The notes beneath the pieces are model-generated. The model worked only from the letters and a program-made list of their open reading frames with translations. It ran no database searches and was not told where the DNA came from. Shown piece after piece: positions 43,067-52,685 of a DNA stretch of 64,000 bases (the first letter of the stretch is position 1; every line of letters starts with the position of its first letter). Source of the DNA: Comamonas thiooxydans (GTDB lineage Bacteria > Pseudomonadota > Gammaproteobacteria > Burkholderiales > Burkholderiaceae_C). The translations under genes and the position numbers were made by a program. The DNA lies in assembly GCF_002157685.2 (NCBI RefSeq), contig NZ_AP026738.1, forward strand, positions 5,704,001 through 5,768,000. The letters are read 5' to 3'.

Positions 43067-44287
43067 ATGCAAAGACGTCAATTTCTCAGCCTCGGCCCTG
43101 CCCTGCCGCTGTTCTGCCAGCTGGGCCAAGGTCTGGCCGCGCCCTTGCAAAGCGGCTCGCCCCGTTTTCTGCTGGTCTTCCTGCGCGGCGCCTACGACAG
43201 CAACAGCCTGCTGGTGCCAACCCATAGCGACTTCTACTATCAGGCCAGGCCCAGCATCGCCATAGCGCGCCCGGGATCGGCCGACGGGGCCCTGGCCCTG
43301 AACCCTCAATGGGGACTGCATCCCGCGCTGCAAAGCAGTCTGCTGCCGCTGTACGAACAGGGCCAGGCCTGTTTTGTGCCGTTCGCGGGCAGCAACGACC
43401 TCTCGCGCAGCCATTTCGAAACCCAGGACTCGATCGAGCTGGGCCAGCCCCAGGAAGGCGGGAAAAGCTATCAGAGCGGCTTTCTGAACCGGCTGACCCG
43501 TGTGCTGCAGGCCGACAGCCAGAGCCGGCTCAGCCTCAGCCCCATGGCCTTCACCGCCCAGCTGCCCCTATGCCTGCGCGGCAGCGCCCAGGTGGCGAAC
43601 ATGGCGCTGGCCTCCGTGCGCAAGACGGCCGTGGACGAGCAGCGCAGCCAGATCATTGCCTCCATGTACCAGGGCTCGGCACTGGAGACGCCGGTGCGCG
43701 AAGGCTTTTCGGTACAGCGTGCCGTGCAACGCAGCATGCAGGAGGAAATGGACCAGGCCGGGCGCAATGCCATCAGTGCCAAGGGCTTCAGCTTGGTCGC
43801 ACAGCGCATGGCGCATCTGATGCGCGAGCAATTCGACCTGGGCTTTGTCGATATCGGAGGCTGGGACACCCATGTCAACCAGGGCGCCGCCAGCGGCAAT
43901 CTGGCCAACCGGCTCGGCGACCTGAGCCAGGGCCTGGCGACTTTCGCCGAGGCCATGGGAGCCGAAACCTGGCGCCATACCGTGGTGGCAGTGATCAGCG
44001 AGTTCGGCCGCACCTTCCGCGAAAACGGCAACAAGGGCACGGACCACGGCCATGGCACGGCCTACTGGTTTCTCGGCGGCGGCCTGTCGGCCCAGGCTGG
44101 CGGCAAGGTGCTGGGCGAGCAGATCGAAGTCACCGAAAAAGCGCTGTTCCAGAACCGCGACTACCCCGTGCTCAACGAATACCGTTCCCTGCTTGGCGGC
44201 CTGTTTGCGCGCATGTACGGCTTGAACGCAGCGCAGCTGCAGCAGATCTTTCCGACGTCCCAGCCAGGCAGGCTACAGCTGGTCTAG
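43067..44287 (+). CDS. DUF1501-family Tat-exported protein
   Basis: A 406-aa protein whose N-terminus [16 protein letters not shown] carries a twin-arginine (Tat) export motif. It is a predicted sulfatase/alkaline-phosphatase-fold protein; blocks [43 protein letters not shown] and [19 protein letters not shown] hold the putative metal-binding Asp and His residues. A good AGGAGG precedes the ATG. It forms an operon with the DUF1800 gene. Its stop codon overlaps the stop codon of convergent hprK (shared CTAG). Confidence 0.88.
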   Translation: MQRRQFLSLGPALPLFCQLGQGLAAPLQSGSPRFLLVFLRGAYDSNSLLVPTHSDFYYQARPSIAIARPGSADGALALNPQWGLHPALQSSLLPLYEQGQACFVPFAGSNDLSRSHFETQDSIELGQPQEGGKSYQSGFLNRLTRVLQADSQSRLSLSPMAFTAQLPLCLRGSAQVANMALASVRKTAVDEQRSQIIASMYQGSALETPVREGFSVQRAVQRSMQEEMDQAGRNAISAKGFSLVAQRMAHLMREQFDLGFVDIGGWDTHVNQGAASGNLANRLGDLSQGLATFAEAMGAETWRHTVVAVISEFGRTFRENGNKGTDHGHGTAYWFLGGGLSAQAGGKVLGEQIEVTEKALFQNRDYPVLNEYRSLLGGLFARMYGLNAAQLQQIFPTSQPGRLQLV

Positions 44288-45243
44288 AACGACTCGCCGC
44301 TTTCCATGGCGCGGCGGTGGCGCATCACGAATTCCTGGTAGGTGTCGATGCCGCGCAGCTGCAAAATGGCATTGCGCACTGCGGCCTCCACCAGCACGGC
44401 GATGTTTCGACCCGCCACCACCTGAATCACCACCTTGCGCACGGGCACGCCCAGCACATCCTGGGTCAGCGGCTCGGCGGGCAGGCGCTCGTATTCGCGC
44501 TCCATGGTCTCCTTGCGCACCAGATGCACGATGAGCTTGAGCCGCATCTTGCGGCGCACCGCCGTCTCGCCAAAGATGGCGCGAATATCGAGCAGGCCGA
44601 TGCCACGCACCTCAAGCAGGTTCTGCAGCAGCTCGGGGCATTTGCCTTCGACCGTGGTCTGGTTGATGCGATACAGGTCCACCGCATCGTCGGCCACCAG
44701 ACCATTGCCGCGCGTGACCAGCTCCAGCCCCAGCTCGCTCTTGCCCAGGCCCGATTCGCCCGTGATCAGCACCCCCATGCCCAAAATATCCATGAACACG
44801 CCGTGCATGGTGATGCGGTCGGCGAAATGCTTGGACAGATAGGCACGCAGCACGTCGATGACAAAGGCCGACTGCTCCTTGGTGGAGAACAGCGGGATAT
44901 GCGCGCGCTCGCACATGGAGATCAGCTCGTCGGGAGCATCCTGACCGTCGGCCAGCACCAGCACCGGCGGCTCCAGCGTGACGATGCGGGCAATGCGGCG
45001 CAGGCAGTCCTGCGAGGTGGCATTGGTCAGATAGGCGATTTCACGCTCACCCAGCACCTGCAGACGGTAGGGGTGGATGTAATTGAGGTAGCCCACCAGG
45101 TCGGCACCCGAACGCGCCGAGCGCACGGCCATCTCGTCGAAGCGGCGCTCGGAGGCGCCCAGCCCCGCTATCCACTGCCAGCGCAGGCTGGAGTTGCGAA
45201 ATGCCTCGAACAATACGTCGGCACTGATGGCGCTGGGTCTCAT
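44284..45243 (-). CDS. hprK: HPr kinase/phosphorylase
   Basis: A 319-aa bifunctional enzyme that phosphorylates and dephosphorylates a seryl residue of HPr or NPr. The N-terminal domain is followed by the Walker A loop GESGLGKSE (162-170), His147 in TMHGVFMD and the family signature [17 protein letters not shown] (209-225). The gene follows ptsN after 36 bp, the standard beta- and alphaproteobacterial arrangement, so it regulates the nitrogen PTS rather than sugar uptake. Confidence 0.95.
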   Translation of the reverse strand: MRPSAISADVLFEAFRNSSLRWQWIAGLGASERRFDEMAVRSARSGADLVGYLNYIHPYRLQVLGEREIAYLTNATSQDCLRRIARIVTLEPPVLVLADGQDAPDELISMCERAHIPLFSTKEQSAFVIDVLRAYLSKHFADRITMHGVFMDILGMGVLITGESGLGKSELGLELVTRGNGLVADDAVDLYRINQTTVEGKCPELLQNLLEVRGIGLLDIRAIFGETAVRRKMRLKLIVHLVRKETMEREYERLPAEPLTQDVLGVPVRKVVIQVVAGRNIAVLVEAAVRNAILQLRGIDTYQEFVMRHRRAMESGESF

Positions 45244-45279
45244 GGCAAGGCCCTGTCAGTCAAAAAGAAGGGCCAGGAC

Positions 45280-45753
45280 TCAGGCCTGGGAGGTGATTGA
45301 GGACTGCCAGCTGTCGATCATGCCGTGCAGCTGCTGTGCATCGGTGGACGACTTCAGACGCTCGCGCAACTGGCTGTCACTGAGCAGCTCGGCGATCTCG
45401 GAGAGGATTTCCAGGTGCTTTTGCGTCGCCGCCTCGGGCACCAGCAAAAAGATCAGCAGGCCGACCGGCTGCTCATCGGGCGCATCGAAGCCGATGGGGT
45501 TGGCCAGCTGGAACACGGCCGCCATGGGAGCCGTCAGGCCCTTGATGCGGCCATGGGGAATGGCAACTCCATGCCCCAGACCGGTAGAGCCCAGGCGTTC
45601 GCGTGCGAACAGGCTATCGGTGATCAGGGCACGAGACAGACCATGCAAGCTCTCAAAGAGCAAACCCGCTTCCTCGAAAGCGCGTTTCTTGCTGGTGACA
45701 TCAACGCTCACAAGCACTTGAGCGGCGGGAAGGATAGAAGCTAGGCGATTCAT
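45280..45753 (-). CDS. ptsN: Nitrogen PTS EIIA component
   Basis: A 157-aa EIIA-Ntr protein that accepts a phosphoryl group from NPr on His67 (GHGVAIPHGRIKG). The fold-typical start (MNRLASILPAAQVLVSVDVTSKKRAFEEAG) and LLIFLLVPEA segment are present. The frame continues upstream but MNRLASIL is the normal start. Between it and hpf lies a terminator, yet hpf-ptsN-hprK are in the standard order. It regulates potassium uptake, stress and carbon/nitrogen balance in other bacteria. Confidence 0.95.
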   Translation of the reverse strand: MNRLASILPAAQVLVSVDVTSKKRAFEEAGLLFESLHGLSRALITDSLFARERLGSTGLGHGVAIPHGRIKGLTAPMAAVFQLANPIGFDAPDEQPVGLLIFLLVPEAATQKHLEILSEIAELLSDSQLRERLKSSTDAQQLHGMIDSWQSSITSQA

Positions 45754-45814
45754 GGTGTGATCAACAATTATGCACCGCAGCGCTGAAAACCGTGGGGAAA
45801 CCCTGATCACCATC

Positions 45815-45835
45815 AAAAACCGCCCCGTAGGGCGG
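45815..45835 (-). terminator. Terminator behind hpf
   Basis: A 6-bp stem (CCGCCC / GGGCGG, loop of 4) is followed on the minus strand by five T. It lies 75 bp behind the hpf stop and before ptsN. Confidence 0.65.
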
Positions 45836-45909
45836 CGCTTTTAGCGTTGTAACAAGGCGACAGCCCTGCAACAAACCGGCGCAAAAGCTAGGTTTGCGCC
45901 TCGCTTTCA

Positions 45910-46269
45910 TCAAGCTGACACCTGCGCCAGTTGCAAGCCCCCGGAGTCCAGTCGCTTGGCTGTGGCACGCAGGCCTTGCTGACGAGTCTTGTAGCGCATC
46001 ACCACACGGTCGAGTTTGTCGGCCAGGGCGTCCACGGCGGCATAGAGGTCGAAATGCTGCGTCTCCACGAACAAGTCTTGCCCTTTCACGCGCACCGTGC
46101 AACCGGCGCGCTGTCGTTTGTCTTTTTCCTTTTGCTTGTGGACTGTGAGCAGTACCTTCACGTCCACGACCTGATCGAAGTGCCTGAGAATGCGTTCCAG
46201 CTTGGCCATGACATAGCTGCGCAGCGAGGGAGTGACCTCCAGGTGATGCCCGCTAATCGTCAAATTCAT
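45910..46269 (-). CDS. hpf: Ribosome hibernation promoting factor, short form
   Basis: A 119-aa protein of the HPF family ([27 protein letters not shown] start, [22 protein letters not shown] near the end) that binds ribosomes in the decoding centre and makes inactive dimers in stationary phase. AAGGAG stands about 12 bp before the ATG. Its place before ptsN and hprK matches the rpoN-hpf-ptsN-hprK type cluster, although rpoN is not the upstream gene here. Confidence 0.92.
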   Translation of the reverse strand: MNLTISGHHLEVTPSLRSYVMAKLERILRHFDQVVDVKVLLTVHKQKEKDKRQRAGCTVRVKGQDLFVETQHFDLYAAVDALADKLDRVVMRYKTRQQGLRATAKRLDSGGLQLAQVSA

Positions 46270-46709
46270 AACAAAACACTCCTTAGCTCTCGGTGAAATC
46301 ACTGCGGTTTCACAGCGCCTGATGGCTGTGCCGCAGCCTGGCAGTTCGGAATGCGCATTCGTCTTTGCTGTGAACCCACTATGCGCCCGCCCCACGCCAA
46401 AGGCAACGAAATGACCGTGATAGCGCAGGCTCGCCAGGGGCCTTGTTTGACGGTTTGATGACAGGCGGTTTTGACGCCACAATGAGTGGCTTTGGCCCGC
46501 ATGCAAGGGATACGTCGGCATGCCCCAGGGCCTCGATCGCAGCAGGCGCGCACTGGCAAAGACCGTGACCGTCCAAACCCCTGCCTGCGCCATTAAAATC
46601 GCGTTTTTACGCAGCCGCCTCTCGGGCCTGCGACGCTGGCAGCCCCCGGGCTTTCAGGCGCCTGCCGACCGACTGCACGCCTGAATTGCCTGACAGCCCT
46701 ATCTCGACC
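46270..46709. other. Intergenic region between hpf and purC (440 bp)
   Basis: Divergent promoters for hpf and purC must lie here. An inverted repeat GTGAAA-N9-TTTCAC is at 46293-46313, 24-44 bp before the hpf start. Open frames on both strands are short, lack ribosome sites and overlap this regulatory region, so none is called. Confidence 0.5.
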
Positions 46710-47627
46710 ATGACCACCCAGCCCTCCGCCCTGCATACCTCCAACATTGCCTCGCTGCCCCTGCTCGCACGTGGCAAGGTCCGCGACAACTACGCCGTGG
46801 GCGACGACCGCATCCTGATGGTGGCCTCCGACCGCCTGTCCGCCTTTGACGTGATCATGGGCGAGCCCATTCCCGGCAAGGGCGTGCTGCTGACGCAGAT
46901 GGCGCTGTTCTGGTTCGACAAGCTGGGCCATATCTGCCCCAACCATCTGACCGGCGAAGCGCCCGAGTCCGTGGTCAAGCCCGAGGAAGTCAAGCAGGTC
47001 GAAGGCCGCTCCATGCTGGTCAAGCGCCTCAAGCCCGTGCTGATCGAGGCCGTGGTGCGCGGCTATCTGGCCGGCAGCGGCTGGAAGGAATACCAGGAAT
47101 CGCAGTCGGTCTGCGGCGTGAAGCTGCCCGCCGGCCTGACCAACGCGGCCAAGCTGCCCGAGCCCATCTACACCCCCGCGGCCAAGGCCGAAATGGGTGA
47201 CCACGACGAGAACATCACCTACGAGCGCACCGTGGAAATGGTGGGCGAGCAGCTCGCTGCCCAGATCCGCGACACCGCCATCCGCATCTACAAGGAAGCG
47301 GCCGAGATCGCGCTGACCAAGGGCATGATCATTGCCGACACCAAGTTCGAGTTCGGTCTGACCGAAGACGGCACCCTGGTGCTGATGGACGAGGTGCTGA
47401 CCCCCGACAGCTCGCGCTACTGGCCTGTGGAAGGCTACGAGGACGCGCTGGCCAAGGGCGAGAACCCTCCCAGCTACGACAAGCAGTTCGTGCGCGACTG
47501 GCTGGAGCAGGCGCAGGTCAACGGCAAGGCCTGGGACAAGAAGGCTCCCGCGCCCCGCCTGCCCAAGGAAGTGATCGACAGGACCGCGGCCAAGTACCGC
47601 GAAGCGCTGGATCGCCTGACCGCCTGA
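46710..47627 (+). CDS. purC: Phosphoribosylaminoimidazole-succinocarboxamide synthase
   Basis: A 305-aa SAICAR synthetase that joins aspartate to CAIR in purine synthesis. Signatures include [31 protein letters not shown] at the start, the long-form (yeast-like) insert [13 protein letters not shown], and [12 protein letters not shown] with the nucleotide-binding residues. The longer frame starting at 46686 has no support; [16 protein letters not shown] is chosen. It is followed by a strong terminator and is convergent with slyD. Confidence 0.95.
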   Translation: MTTQPSALHTSNIASLPLLARGKVRDNYAVGDDRILMVASDRLSAFDVIMGEPIPGKGVLLTQMALFWFDKLGHICPNHLTGEAPESVVKPEEVKQVEGRSMLVKRLKPVLIEAVVRGYLAGSGWKEYQESQSVCGVKLPAGLTNAAKLPEPIYTPAAKAEMGDHDENITYERTVEMVGEQLAAQIRDTAIRIYKEAAEIALTKGMIIADTKFEFGLTEDGTLVLMDEVLTPDSSRYWPVEGYEDALAKGENPPSYDKQFVRDWLEQAQVNGKAWDKKAPAPRLPKEVIDRTAAKYREALDRLTA

Positions 47628-47647
47628 GCGATCGGCTCCAAGCAGAC

Positions 47648-47684
47648 AAAAGGCCCCCGGAACAGAAGTTCGGGGGCCTTTTGT
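47648..47684 (+). terminator. Terminator of purC
   Basis: AAAAGGCCCCCGGAAC pairs with GTTCGGGGGCCTTTT (one bulged G) around a 4-base loop, followed by a T-rich stretch 20 bp behind the purC stop. Confidence 0.85.
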
Positions 47685-47773
47685 TTTGATAGCTGCTTGC
47701 GCTTTCAGGCAAAGGACTTCAGCTTCAAATAATACTGAAATCCTTTATCAGCATGCGCTGGCAGCTATGTTTT
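47684..47773. repeat. Large inverted structure of the short dispersed repeat family
   Basis: ATAGCTGC (47689-47696) pairs with GCAGCTAT (47761-47768), and AAAGGACTTCAG (47711-47722) pairs with CTGAAATCCTTT (47735-47746) with one wobble. The structure fills the gap between the convergent purC and slyD genes and ends at the slyD stop codon. Confidence 0.65.
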
Positions 47774-48258
47774 TAGTGGTGATGGCCGTGACCGCCGTGC
47801 ACATGCTTGTGGGCAATTTCTTCTTCGGAGGCCGCACGCACTTCGTTGACCACCGCGCTGAAGCGCAGCGCGAAACCGGCCAGAGGGTGGTTGCCATCCA
47901 ACAGGACCACGGGGCCCTTGATCTTCACCACGTTGTAGATCTGGGGCAGGCCCTGGTCGTTGGTGCCGCGCAGCTGGCCGCCCACCTTCACACCCGCGGG
48001 AAATTCACCCTTGGGAATGGTGCGCTTGAGGCTTTCGTCGCGCTCGCCGAAGGCGTCCGCCACAGCCAGGTCCACGGTCACGACATCGCCTTTCTGCTTG
48101 CCGTCCAGAGCGGCTTCGACCTTGGCGAAGATATTGTCATAGCCGCCGTGCAGATAGGCCACATCGCCCTTGTCCAGCAGTTTGACGGCCACGCCGCCCG
48201 CGAGCAGCTCGTGAATCTTGTAGTTGATGGTGACGGCAGTGTCTTTGGTGATGTTCAT
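47773..48258 (-). CDS. slyD: FKBP-type peptidyl-prolyl isomerase, SlyD-like
   Basis: A 161-aa cytosolic prolyl isomerase and metallochaperone. The split FKBP domain with the insert-in-flap part (DNIFAKVEAALDGKQKGDVVTVDLAVADAFGERDESL) is typical of SlyD. The tail HVHGGHGHHH is a short histidine-rich metal-binding end. The start MNITKDTAVTINYK is the family start; the upstream frame is not supported. It assists folding and nickel handling. Its short tail is less Cys/His-rich than in E. coli. Confidence 0.92.
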   Translation of the reverse strand: MNITKDTAVTINYKIHELLAGGVAVKLLDKGDVAYLHGGYDNIFAKVEAALDGKQKGDVVTVDLAVADAFGERDESLKRTIPKGEFPAGVKVGGQLRGTNDQGLPQIYNVVKIKGPVVLLDGNHPLAGFALRFSAVVNEVRAASEEEIAHKHVHGGHGHHH

Positions 48259-48415
48259 GACAGTTTGGAGATTCCGCGAGCGACTCGCACCATTCGGCCC
48301 ATCGCAGGCAGCGGTTTGAGCGGCTCCAAAACAAAGCCGCCACGGCCAGCATGGGTCATGGCGGTCAGGCGCACATTGTCGCAGCGTTTGAGCAACCGCC
48401 TCCAGCAGCGAAATT

Positions 48416-49471
48416 TCAGGTGGCAGCCAGCACGGGAGGCTGCTCGTCGACGTCGGCCCCCGGGTAGCGCGCAAAGCGGCGGTTCTCGGCGCCATGCACC
48501 GGGTCACTGTCCTTCCAGGGCCAGCCGCCGAACTGGGTGCGGCGGTAGTCCTGCATGGCCTGCATGATCTCCTCCTGCGTGTTCATCACAAAGGGGCCGT
48601 ATTGCGCCACCTTCTCGCCAATCGGCTTGCCCTGCAGCAGCACCAGTTCTGCACTGACATCGCCGGTGTTGACCAGCTCCAGCTCACGCTGAGCGTCGAC
48701 ATGCATGGCCAGATGTCCGTCCACGGCTTCGCCACCCACAGTCATGCTCTTGCCTACGAAAAAGTAGAGCATGCGGTGAGTTTGATCACCTGCTGCCCTG
48801 GGCAGGGTCCAGCGAGCTCCGGGCTCCAGCTCCAGCGTCCAGATGGCCACATCGCTGCCGACCTGGGAAGCCCAGGATTCGGGCGGAGGCGGCAAGGCCT
48901 CGTTCGCCCCGTCCAGGGCACCAGCTACTACGGTCACGCTCGTTTTGCGGCCCGCCGCATCGCTGAAGCTCAGGCGCGGAATCTGCTCGTTCCAGAACAT
49001 GGTGAAGTGAGGCTCCACCATCTTGTTCCTGGCGGGCAGGTTCAGCCAGATCTGGAACAGTTCCAACGGATTGGGCTTGTCGCTGTTCAGCAGCGGGAAC
49101 ATCTCCGAGTGCTGGATGCCCTTGCCGGCCGTGAGCCACTGCACATCGCCGCCACCGAAGCGCGCGGCCGCGCCCAGCGAGTCCGCATGGTCGATGCGGC
49201 CCTTGCGCACCAGGGTCACGGTCTCGAAACCGCGATGCGGATGGCCCGGGAAGCCCGGGATCGGCTCGCCGTGGTACATGGAGAAGCCGTTGCGGGCGCT
49301 GAAGTCGCTGCCCATCTCGCGCCCCTCGAACTCCACGGCCTGCACGCCCATCTTTCCGTTGCTGGCCGGATAGCTGTCATCGTGGTGAGCACAGAACAGG
49401 AAAGGGTCCAGGCAGGGCCAGCGCGGCCCCAGGGGGGCGCTTTCCAGAATGGGTGGGCGATTCGTGGTCAT
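48416..49471 (-). CDS. Pirin-family protein (second copy)
   Basis: A 351-aa bicupin of the pirin family, longer than the first copy. The metal-binding part is FPGHPHRGFETVTLVRKG and GKGIQHSEMFP, with the HxH and HSE residues preserved. A pirin C-terminal domain follows. AGGAGA precedes MTTNRPP; the frame upstream of it is not supported. Dioxygenase activity on flavonoids or a regulatory role is known in the family and cannot be chosen here. Confidence 0.87.
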   Translation of the reverse strand: MTTNRPPILESAPLGPRWPCLDPFLFCAHHDDSYPASNGKMGVQAVEFEGREMGSDFSARNGFSMYHGEPIPGFPGHPHRGFETVTLVRKGRIDHADSLGAAARFGGGDVQWLTAGKGIQHSEMFPLLNSDKPNPLELFQIWLNLPARNKMVEPHFTMFWNEQIPRLSFSDAAGRKTSVTVVAGALDGANEALPPPPESWASQVGSDVAIWTLELEPGARWTLPRAAGDQTHRMLYFFVGKSMTVGGEAVDGHLAMHVDAQRELELVNTGDVSAELVLLQGKPIGEKVAQYGPFVMNTQEEIMQAMQDYRRTQFGGWPWKDSDPVHGAENRRFARYPGADVDEQPPVLAAT

Positions 49472-49619
49472 GGAGTTCTCCTCTTGAGAGGCCGCTGCCA
49501 GCTGCAGGGCCTGAAGTCTCGAAGATAAGGCCAGCCCACGGGTTTGAAAGACATCACCGCTGGGACAGTACTTGCCGCTTTTGCAACAACGGCCAGCCTG
49601 CAACTGCCCGAGTCGGCGC

Positions 49620-50342
49620 TCAGCCGCGCGGCGGAATGTTCAGGCCTTTTTGCGTCGCCGGGCGGGCCACGAAGGCCTTGAGCACGCGCTGCAGCTCGGG
49701 GAACCCGCTCCAGCCCACCAGCTCTGCCGCGTTGTAGCCGTTCTCGTCGACCATATTGCGCACCCAGGGCCAGATGGCAATGTCGGCAATGGTGATCTGC
49801 GCGCCCATGATCCACTCGCGGCCCTGCATGCGCTGCTCCAGCACGCCCAGCAGGCGTTTGGACTCGTTGATATAGCGGTCGCGCGGACGCTTGTCCTCGA
49901 AGTCCTTGCCCGCGAACTTGTGGAAGAAGCCGACCTGGCCGAACATGGGTCCCACGCCGCCCATCTGGAACATCAGCCACTGCAGCGTCTCGTAGCGCGC
50001 AGCGGGGTCGGCGGGCAGCAGCGGGCTGCTGCTCTTCTCGGCCAGGTAGATCAGGATGGCGGCCGACTCGAACAGTGCCAGCGGCTTTCCGCCCGGACCT
50101 TGCGGGTCGATGATGGCGGGAATCTTGTTGTTGGGGAAAGTGCCGACAAACTCCGGCGTGAGCTGGTCATTGGTCTGAAAGCTGACCAGATGCGCCTCGT
50201 AGGGCAGTTGCATTTCCTCCAGCGCAATCGACACCTTCACGCCATTGGGCGTGGGCAGCGAGTACAGCTGGATGCGCTCGGGGTGCTGCGCGGGCCATTT
50301 GCGGGTCACGGAAAAATCGGCGAGGACTTGGGGTTGCGTCAT
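49620..50342 (-). CDS. Glutathione S-transferase family protein (YghU/Gst-like)
   Basis: A 240-aa GST. The thioredoxin-fold N-terminal half starts with an extra segment and IQLYSLPTPNGVKVSIALEEM, then NNKIPAII and LFESAAILIYLAEK (the glutathione gamma-glutamyl-binding ES motif); the C-terminal helical half contains WLMFQMGGVGPMFGQ and ITIADIAIWPW. The Asn in TPNG matches YghU/Ure2-type proteins, which act as disulfide-bond reductases. AAGGAAA lies before the ATG. The frame extends 24 codons upstream but lacks support. Confidence 0.88.
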   Translation of the reverse strand: MTQPQVLADFSVTRKWPAQHPERIQLYSLPTPNGVKVSIALEEMQLPYEAHLVSFQTNDQLTPEFVGTFPNNKIPAIIDPQGPGGKPLALFESAAILIYLAEKSSSPLLPADPAARYETLQWLMFQMGGVGPMFGQVGFFHKFAGKDFEDKRPRDRYINESKRLLGVLEQRMQGREWIMGAQITIADIAIWPWVRNMVDENGYNAAELVGWSGFPELQRVLKAFVARPATQKGLNIPPRG

Positions 50343-50578
50343 GGGTTTCCTTCGGAGCGTGTTGGCAATCTCTGCGGCCCCGCAAGGGGCTGGCGGCGTG
50401 GCCTGGCAAGCCACGACACAGAGCGCCCGAGCATCCTAACGGTTGTCATGCTGCCTTGCAGGCAGCGCTGCCGATGGCTGGGATGGCCAGATGCGGGTAC
50501 GCAGATTCCCTCATCGAAGCCAGTGCCTGAGCCGGTGATATTGGGTGTTTGACAAAAAGTGAACCACGGAGACATTAC

Positions 50579-51619
50579 ATGCATCAGCTAGCTTGCAAGC
50601 CCGATTCCTTCTTCGCCAGCACAACGACGCCTGCCTGCGCTTTGCCAAGCCGGCGGCGCGCCCTGGGCCTGGCCGCCGCGCTAGGTGCAGGGCTGCTGCT
50701 GGCTGGCGGCGCGGCCTCCGCCGCAGGTTTCCCAGAGCGCGCCGTGACGGTCGTCGTGCCGTATGCGCCGGCTGGAGGCGTGGACATCGTGACCAGGCTA
50801 GTCACCACGCCCATGGCGGAGTTTCTGGGTCAGTCCATCGTGGTGGAAAACAAGCCCGGAGGCGGCACGAATATCGGCATGGCGGCAGTGGCACGCTCCG
50901 CGCCCAATGGCTATACGCTGCTGACGGCCTCGAACACGTTGACCACCAACAAGGCGCTGTACTCCAAGCTCAGCTTCGACCCCGCGACCGACCTGATTCC
51001 GGTAGGGCGCATCGGCGAGGCGCCACTGGTGGTCGTGGTCAACGCCAAGTCACCGTACAAAAGCCTGGCCGAACTGATCGCAGCGGGCAAGGCCAAGCCC
51101 GGCGCTCTGTCCTATGGCACGGCAGGCGTTGGCAGTTCGGGCCATATGGCAAGCGCCTTGCTGGAAAAGGCAGGACAGTTCAAGGGCGTCCATATTCCCT
51201 ACAAGGGAGGATCCACCGCCGTGACGGACCTGCTGGGCGGGCGTCTGGACTTCATGGCGATCAATCCACTGGAAGTCGCGGGCCATGTGAACAGCGGCAA
51301 CCTGCGCGCACTGGCTGTGCTCAACAAGAATGGCTCGCGCCTGCTGCCCCAGGTGCCTTCCGCACGCTCCCTGGGTGTGGATGTACAGGCCACCGTATGG
51401 TGGGGTCTGGTAGCCCCCAAGGGAACGCCCGAGGCCGTGATCCAGACGCTGAGCGCCGCACTCAACAAGGCACTGACCACGCCTGCGGTGACCCAGACGC
51501 TGGCCGATATGGGTGCCACGCCCCTGGGTGGAACACCGGCACAGTTCGGCAGCTTCATCCAGGCCGAAACCCGGGAACTCGGCGACGTCATCCGAGCCGC
51601 CGATATTCGCGCGGACTGA
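50579..51619 (+). CDS. Bug-family (TTT) substrate-binding protein with a twin-arginine-like signal
   Basis: A 346-aa periplasmic binding protein. Signal region SRRRALGLAAALGAGLLLAGGAASAAG (about 32-60) carries a Tat-like RRR and leads into VPYAPAGGVDIVTRLV, VENKPGGGTNIGM and SYGTAGVGSSGHMA, the Bug signatures. GGAG lies 8 bp before the ATG; a longer frame from 50549 has no ribosome site. No permease gene is nearby. A LysR gene is convergent behind it. The ligand is unknown. Confidence 0.88.
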   Translation: MHQLACKPDSFFASTTTPACALPSRRRALGLAAALGAGLLLAGGAASAAGFPERAVTVVVPYAPAGGVDIVTRLVTTPMAEFLGQSIVVENKPGGGTNIGMAAVARSAPNGYTLLTASNTLTTNKALYSKLSFDPATDLIPVGRIGEAPLVVVVNAKSPYKSLAELIAAGKAKPGALSYGTAGVGSSGHMASALLEKAGQFKGVHIPYKGGSTAVTDLLGGRLDFMAINPLEVAGHVNSGNLRALAVLNKNGSRLLPQVPSARSLGVDVQATVWWGLVAPKGTPEAVIQTLSAALNKALTTPAVTQTLADMGATPLGGTPAQFGSFIQAETRELGDVIRAADIRAD

Positions 51620-51636
51620 TATCGGCGAACGCCGCC

Positions 51637-52521
51637 CTAGCGCAGCAACTGCCAGAACATCTGCACGCAGGGTGATGGCGCCTGCTGCATGCTGACCAGC
51701 GCAATGCGCGAGTGGCGCGCGGCATCGGCCAGCGGTTGCAGCACCACGCCGGGCGGGCAGATGCGCTCATAGACGCTGGGCACGATGGACAGACCCAGGC
51801 CTGCGGCCACCAGCGCCATCATGGTCGAGGTCTCGCGTGCCGGCTGGGTAATGCGCGGCACAAAGCCGGCCTCGCTGCACAGCGCCAGAATATGTTCGTG
51901 CAGACCGCCGCCGAGCACGGCCGGGTGCAGCACAAATGGCTGATCGGCCAGGCTGCTCAGTGCCAGTGCTTCACCCGCAGCCGCCTTGGCATGTGCCACC
52001 GGCAGGGCCAGCTTCAGCTCGTCGCGCCACAGCGTCTGCTCCCGGATCGGCACGGGGATGCGAAACGTCGGCGAGGGGCGCATGAAGCCGATGTCGATCT
52101 GCCCGGCCGTCAGCGCCGCGATCTGCTCGCCCGTGGTCATATGCTGCAGATCCAGCTCCACCTGCGGGTGGCGGCTGCGAAAGTCGCGCAACATGGTGGA
52201 GAACTCGTCAAACAACGGCACCGATGCCGTGAAGGCGATGCGCAACCGCCCCGCCAGACCATGGGCCGCCATGCGCACCAGCTCGCCGGCCTGCTGGTGC
52301 AGCTCCACGATCTGCCGTGCCTTGTCCTGCAGCAACAGGCCTGCCGGCGTCAGCGCCACGGCGCGGCGCGAGCGTTCGAACAACTGCGCCCCCATCTCCT
52401 GCTCCAGCAGACGGATCTGCTGGCTCAGCGGGGGCTGGCTCATATGCAAGCGCTGGGCCGCACGGCTGAAATTCAGCTCCTCGGCCACAGCCAGAAAACA
52501 GGTCAGACGGCGCAAATCCAT
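51637..52521 (-). CDS. LysR-family transcriptional regulator
   Basis: A 294-aa LTTR. The N-terminal helix-turn-helix (residues 1-60, DLRRLTCFLAVAEELNFSRAAQRLHMSQPPLSQQIRLLE) is textbook; a periplasmic-binding-protein-like effector domain follows (GLGLSIVPSVYERICPPGV near the end). It is convergent with the Bug gene and divergent from the binding-lipoprotein gene (gap about 165 bp), so that gene is its likely target. The subgroup resembles CatR/CbnR-type regulators of aromatic catabolism, judged by the start sequence only. Confidence 0.92.
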   Translation of the reverse strand: MDLRRLTCFLAVAEELNFSRAAQRLHMSQPPLSQQIRLLEQEMGAQLFERSRRAVALTPAGLLLQDKARQIVELHQQAGELVRMAAHGLAGRLRIAFTASVPLFDEFSTMLRDFRSRHPQVELDLQHMTTGEQIAALTAGQIDIGFMRPSPTFRIPVPIREQTLWRDELKLALPVAHAKAAAGEALALSSLADQPFVLHPAVLGGGLHEHILALCSEAGFVPRITQPARETSTMMALVAAGLGLSIVPSVYERICPPGVVLQPLADAARHSRIALVSMQQAPSPCVQMFWQLLR

Positions 52522-52685
52522 AGGACGATTTTCGTATCAAGTCCAGACGCAAACGGTATTGGACGCAAAGACCGCAGCTTTTCACAATCCGGTCAGCCGC
52601 AGAAGCTATGACAACCGTAGCTGTCTGCGTTGATTCAATAAGGGTTCCAGGCCTATCCAGACCGGCCCAATACAGAGAGACATTG

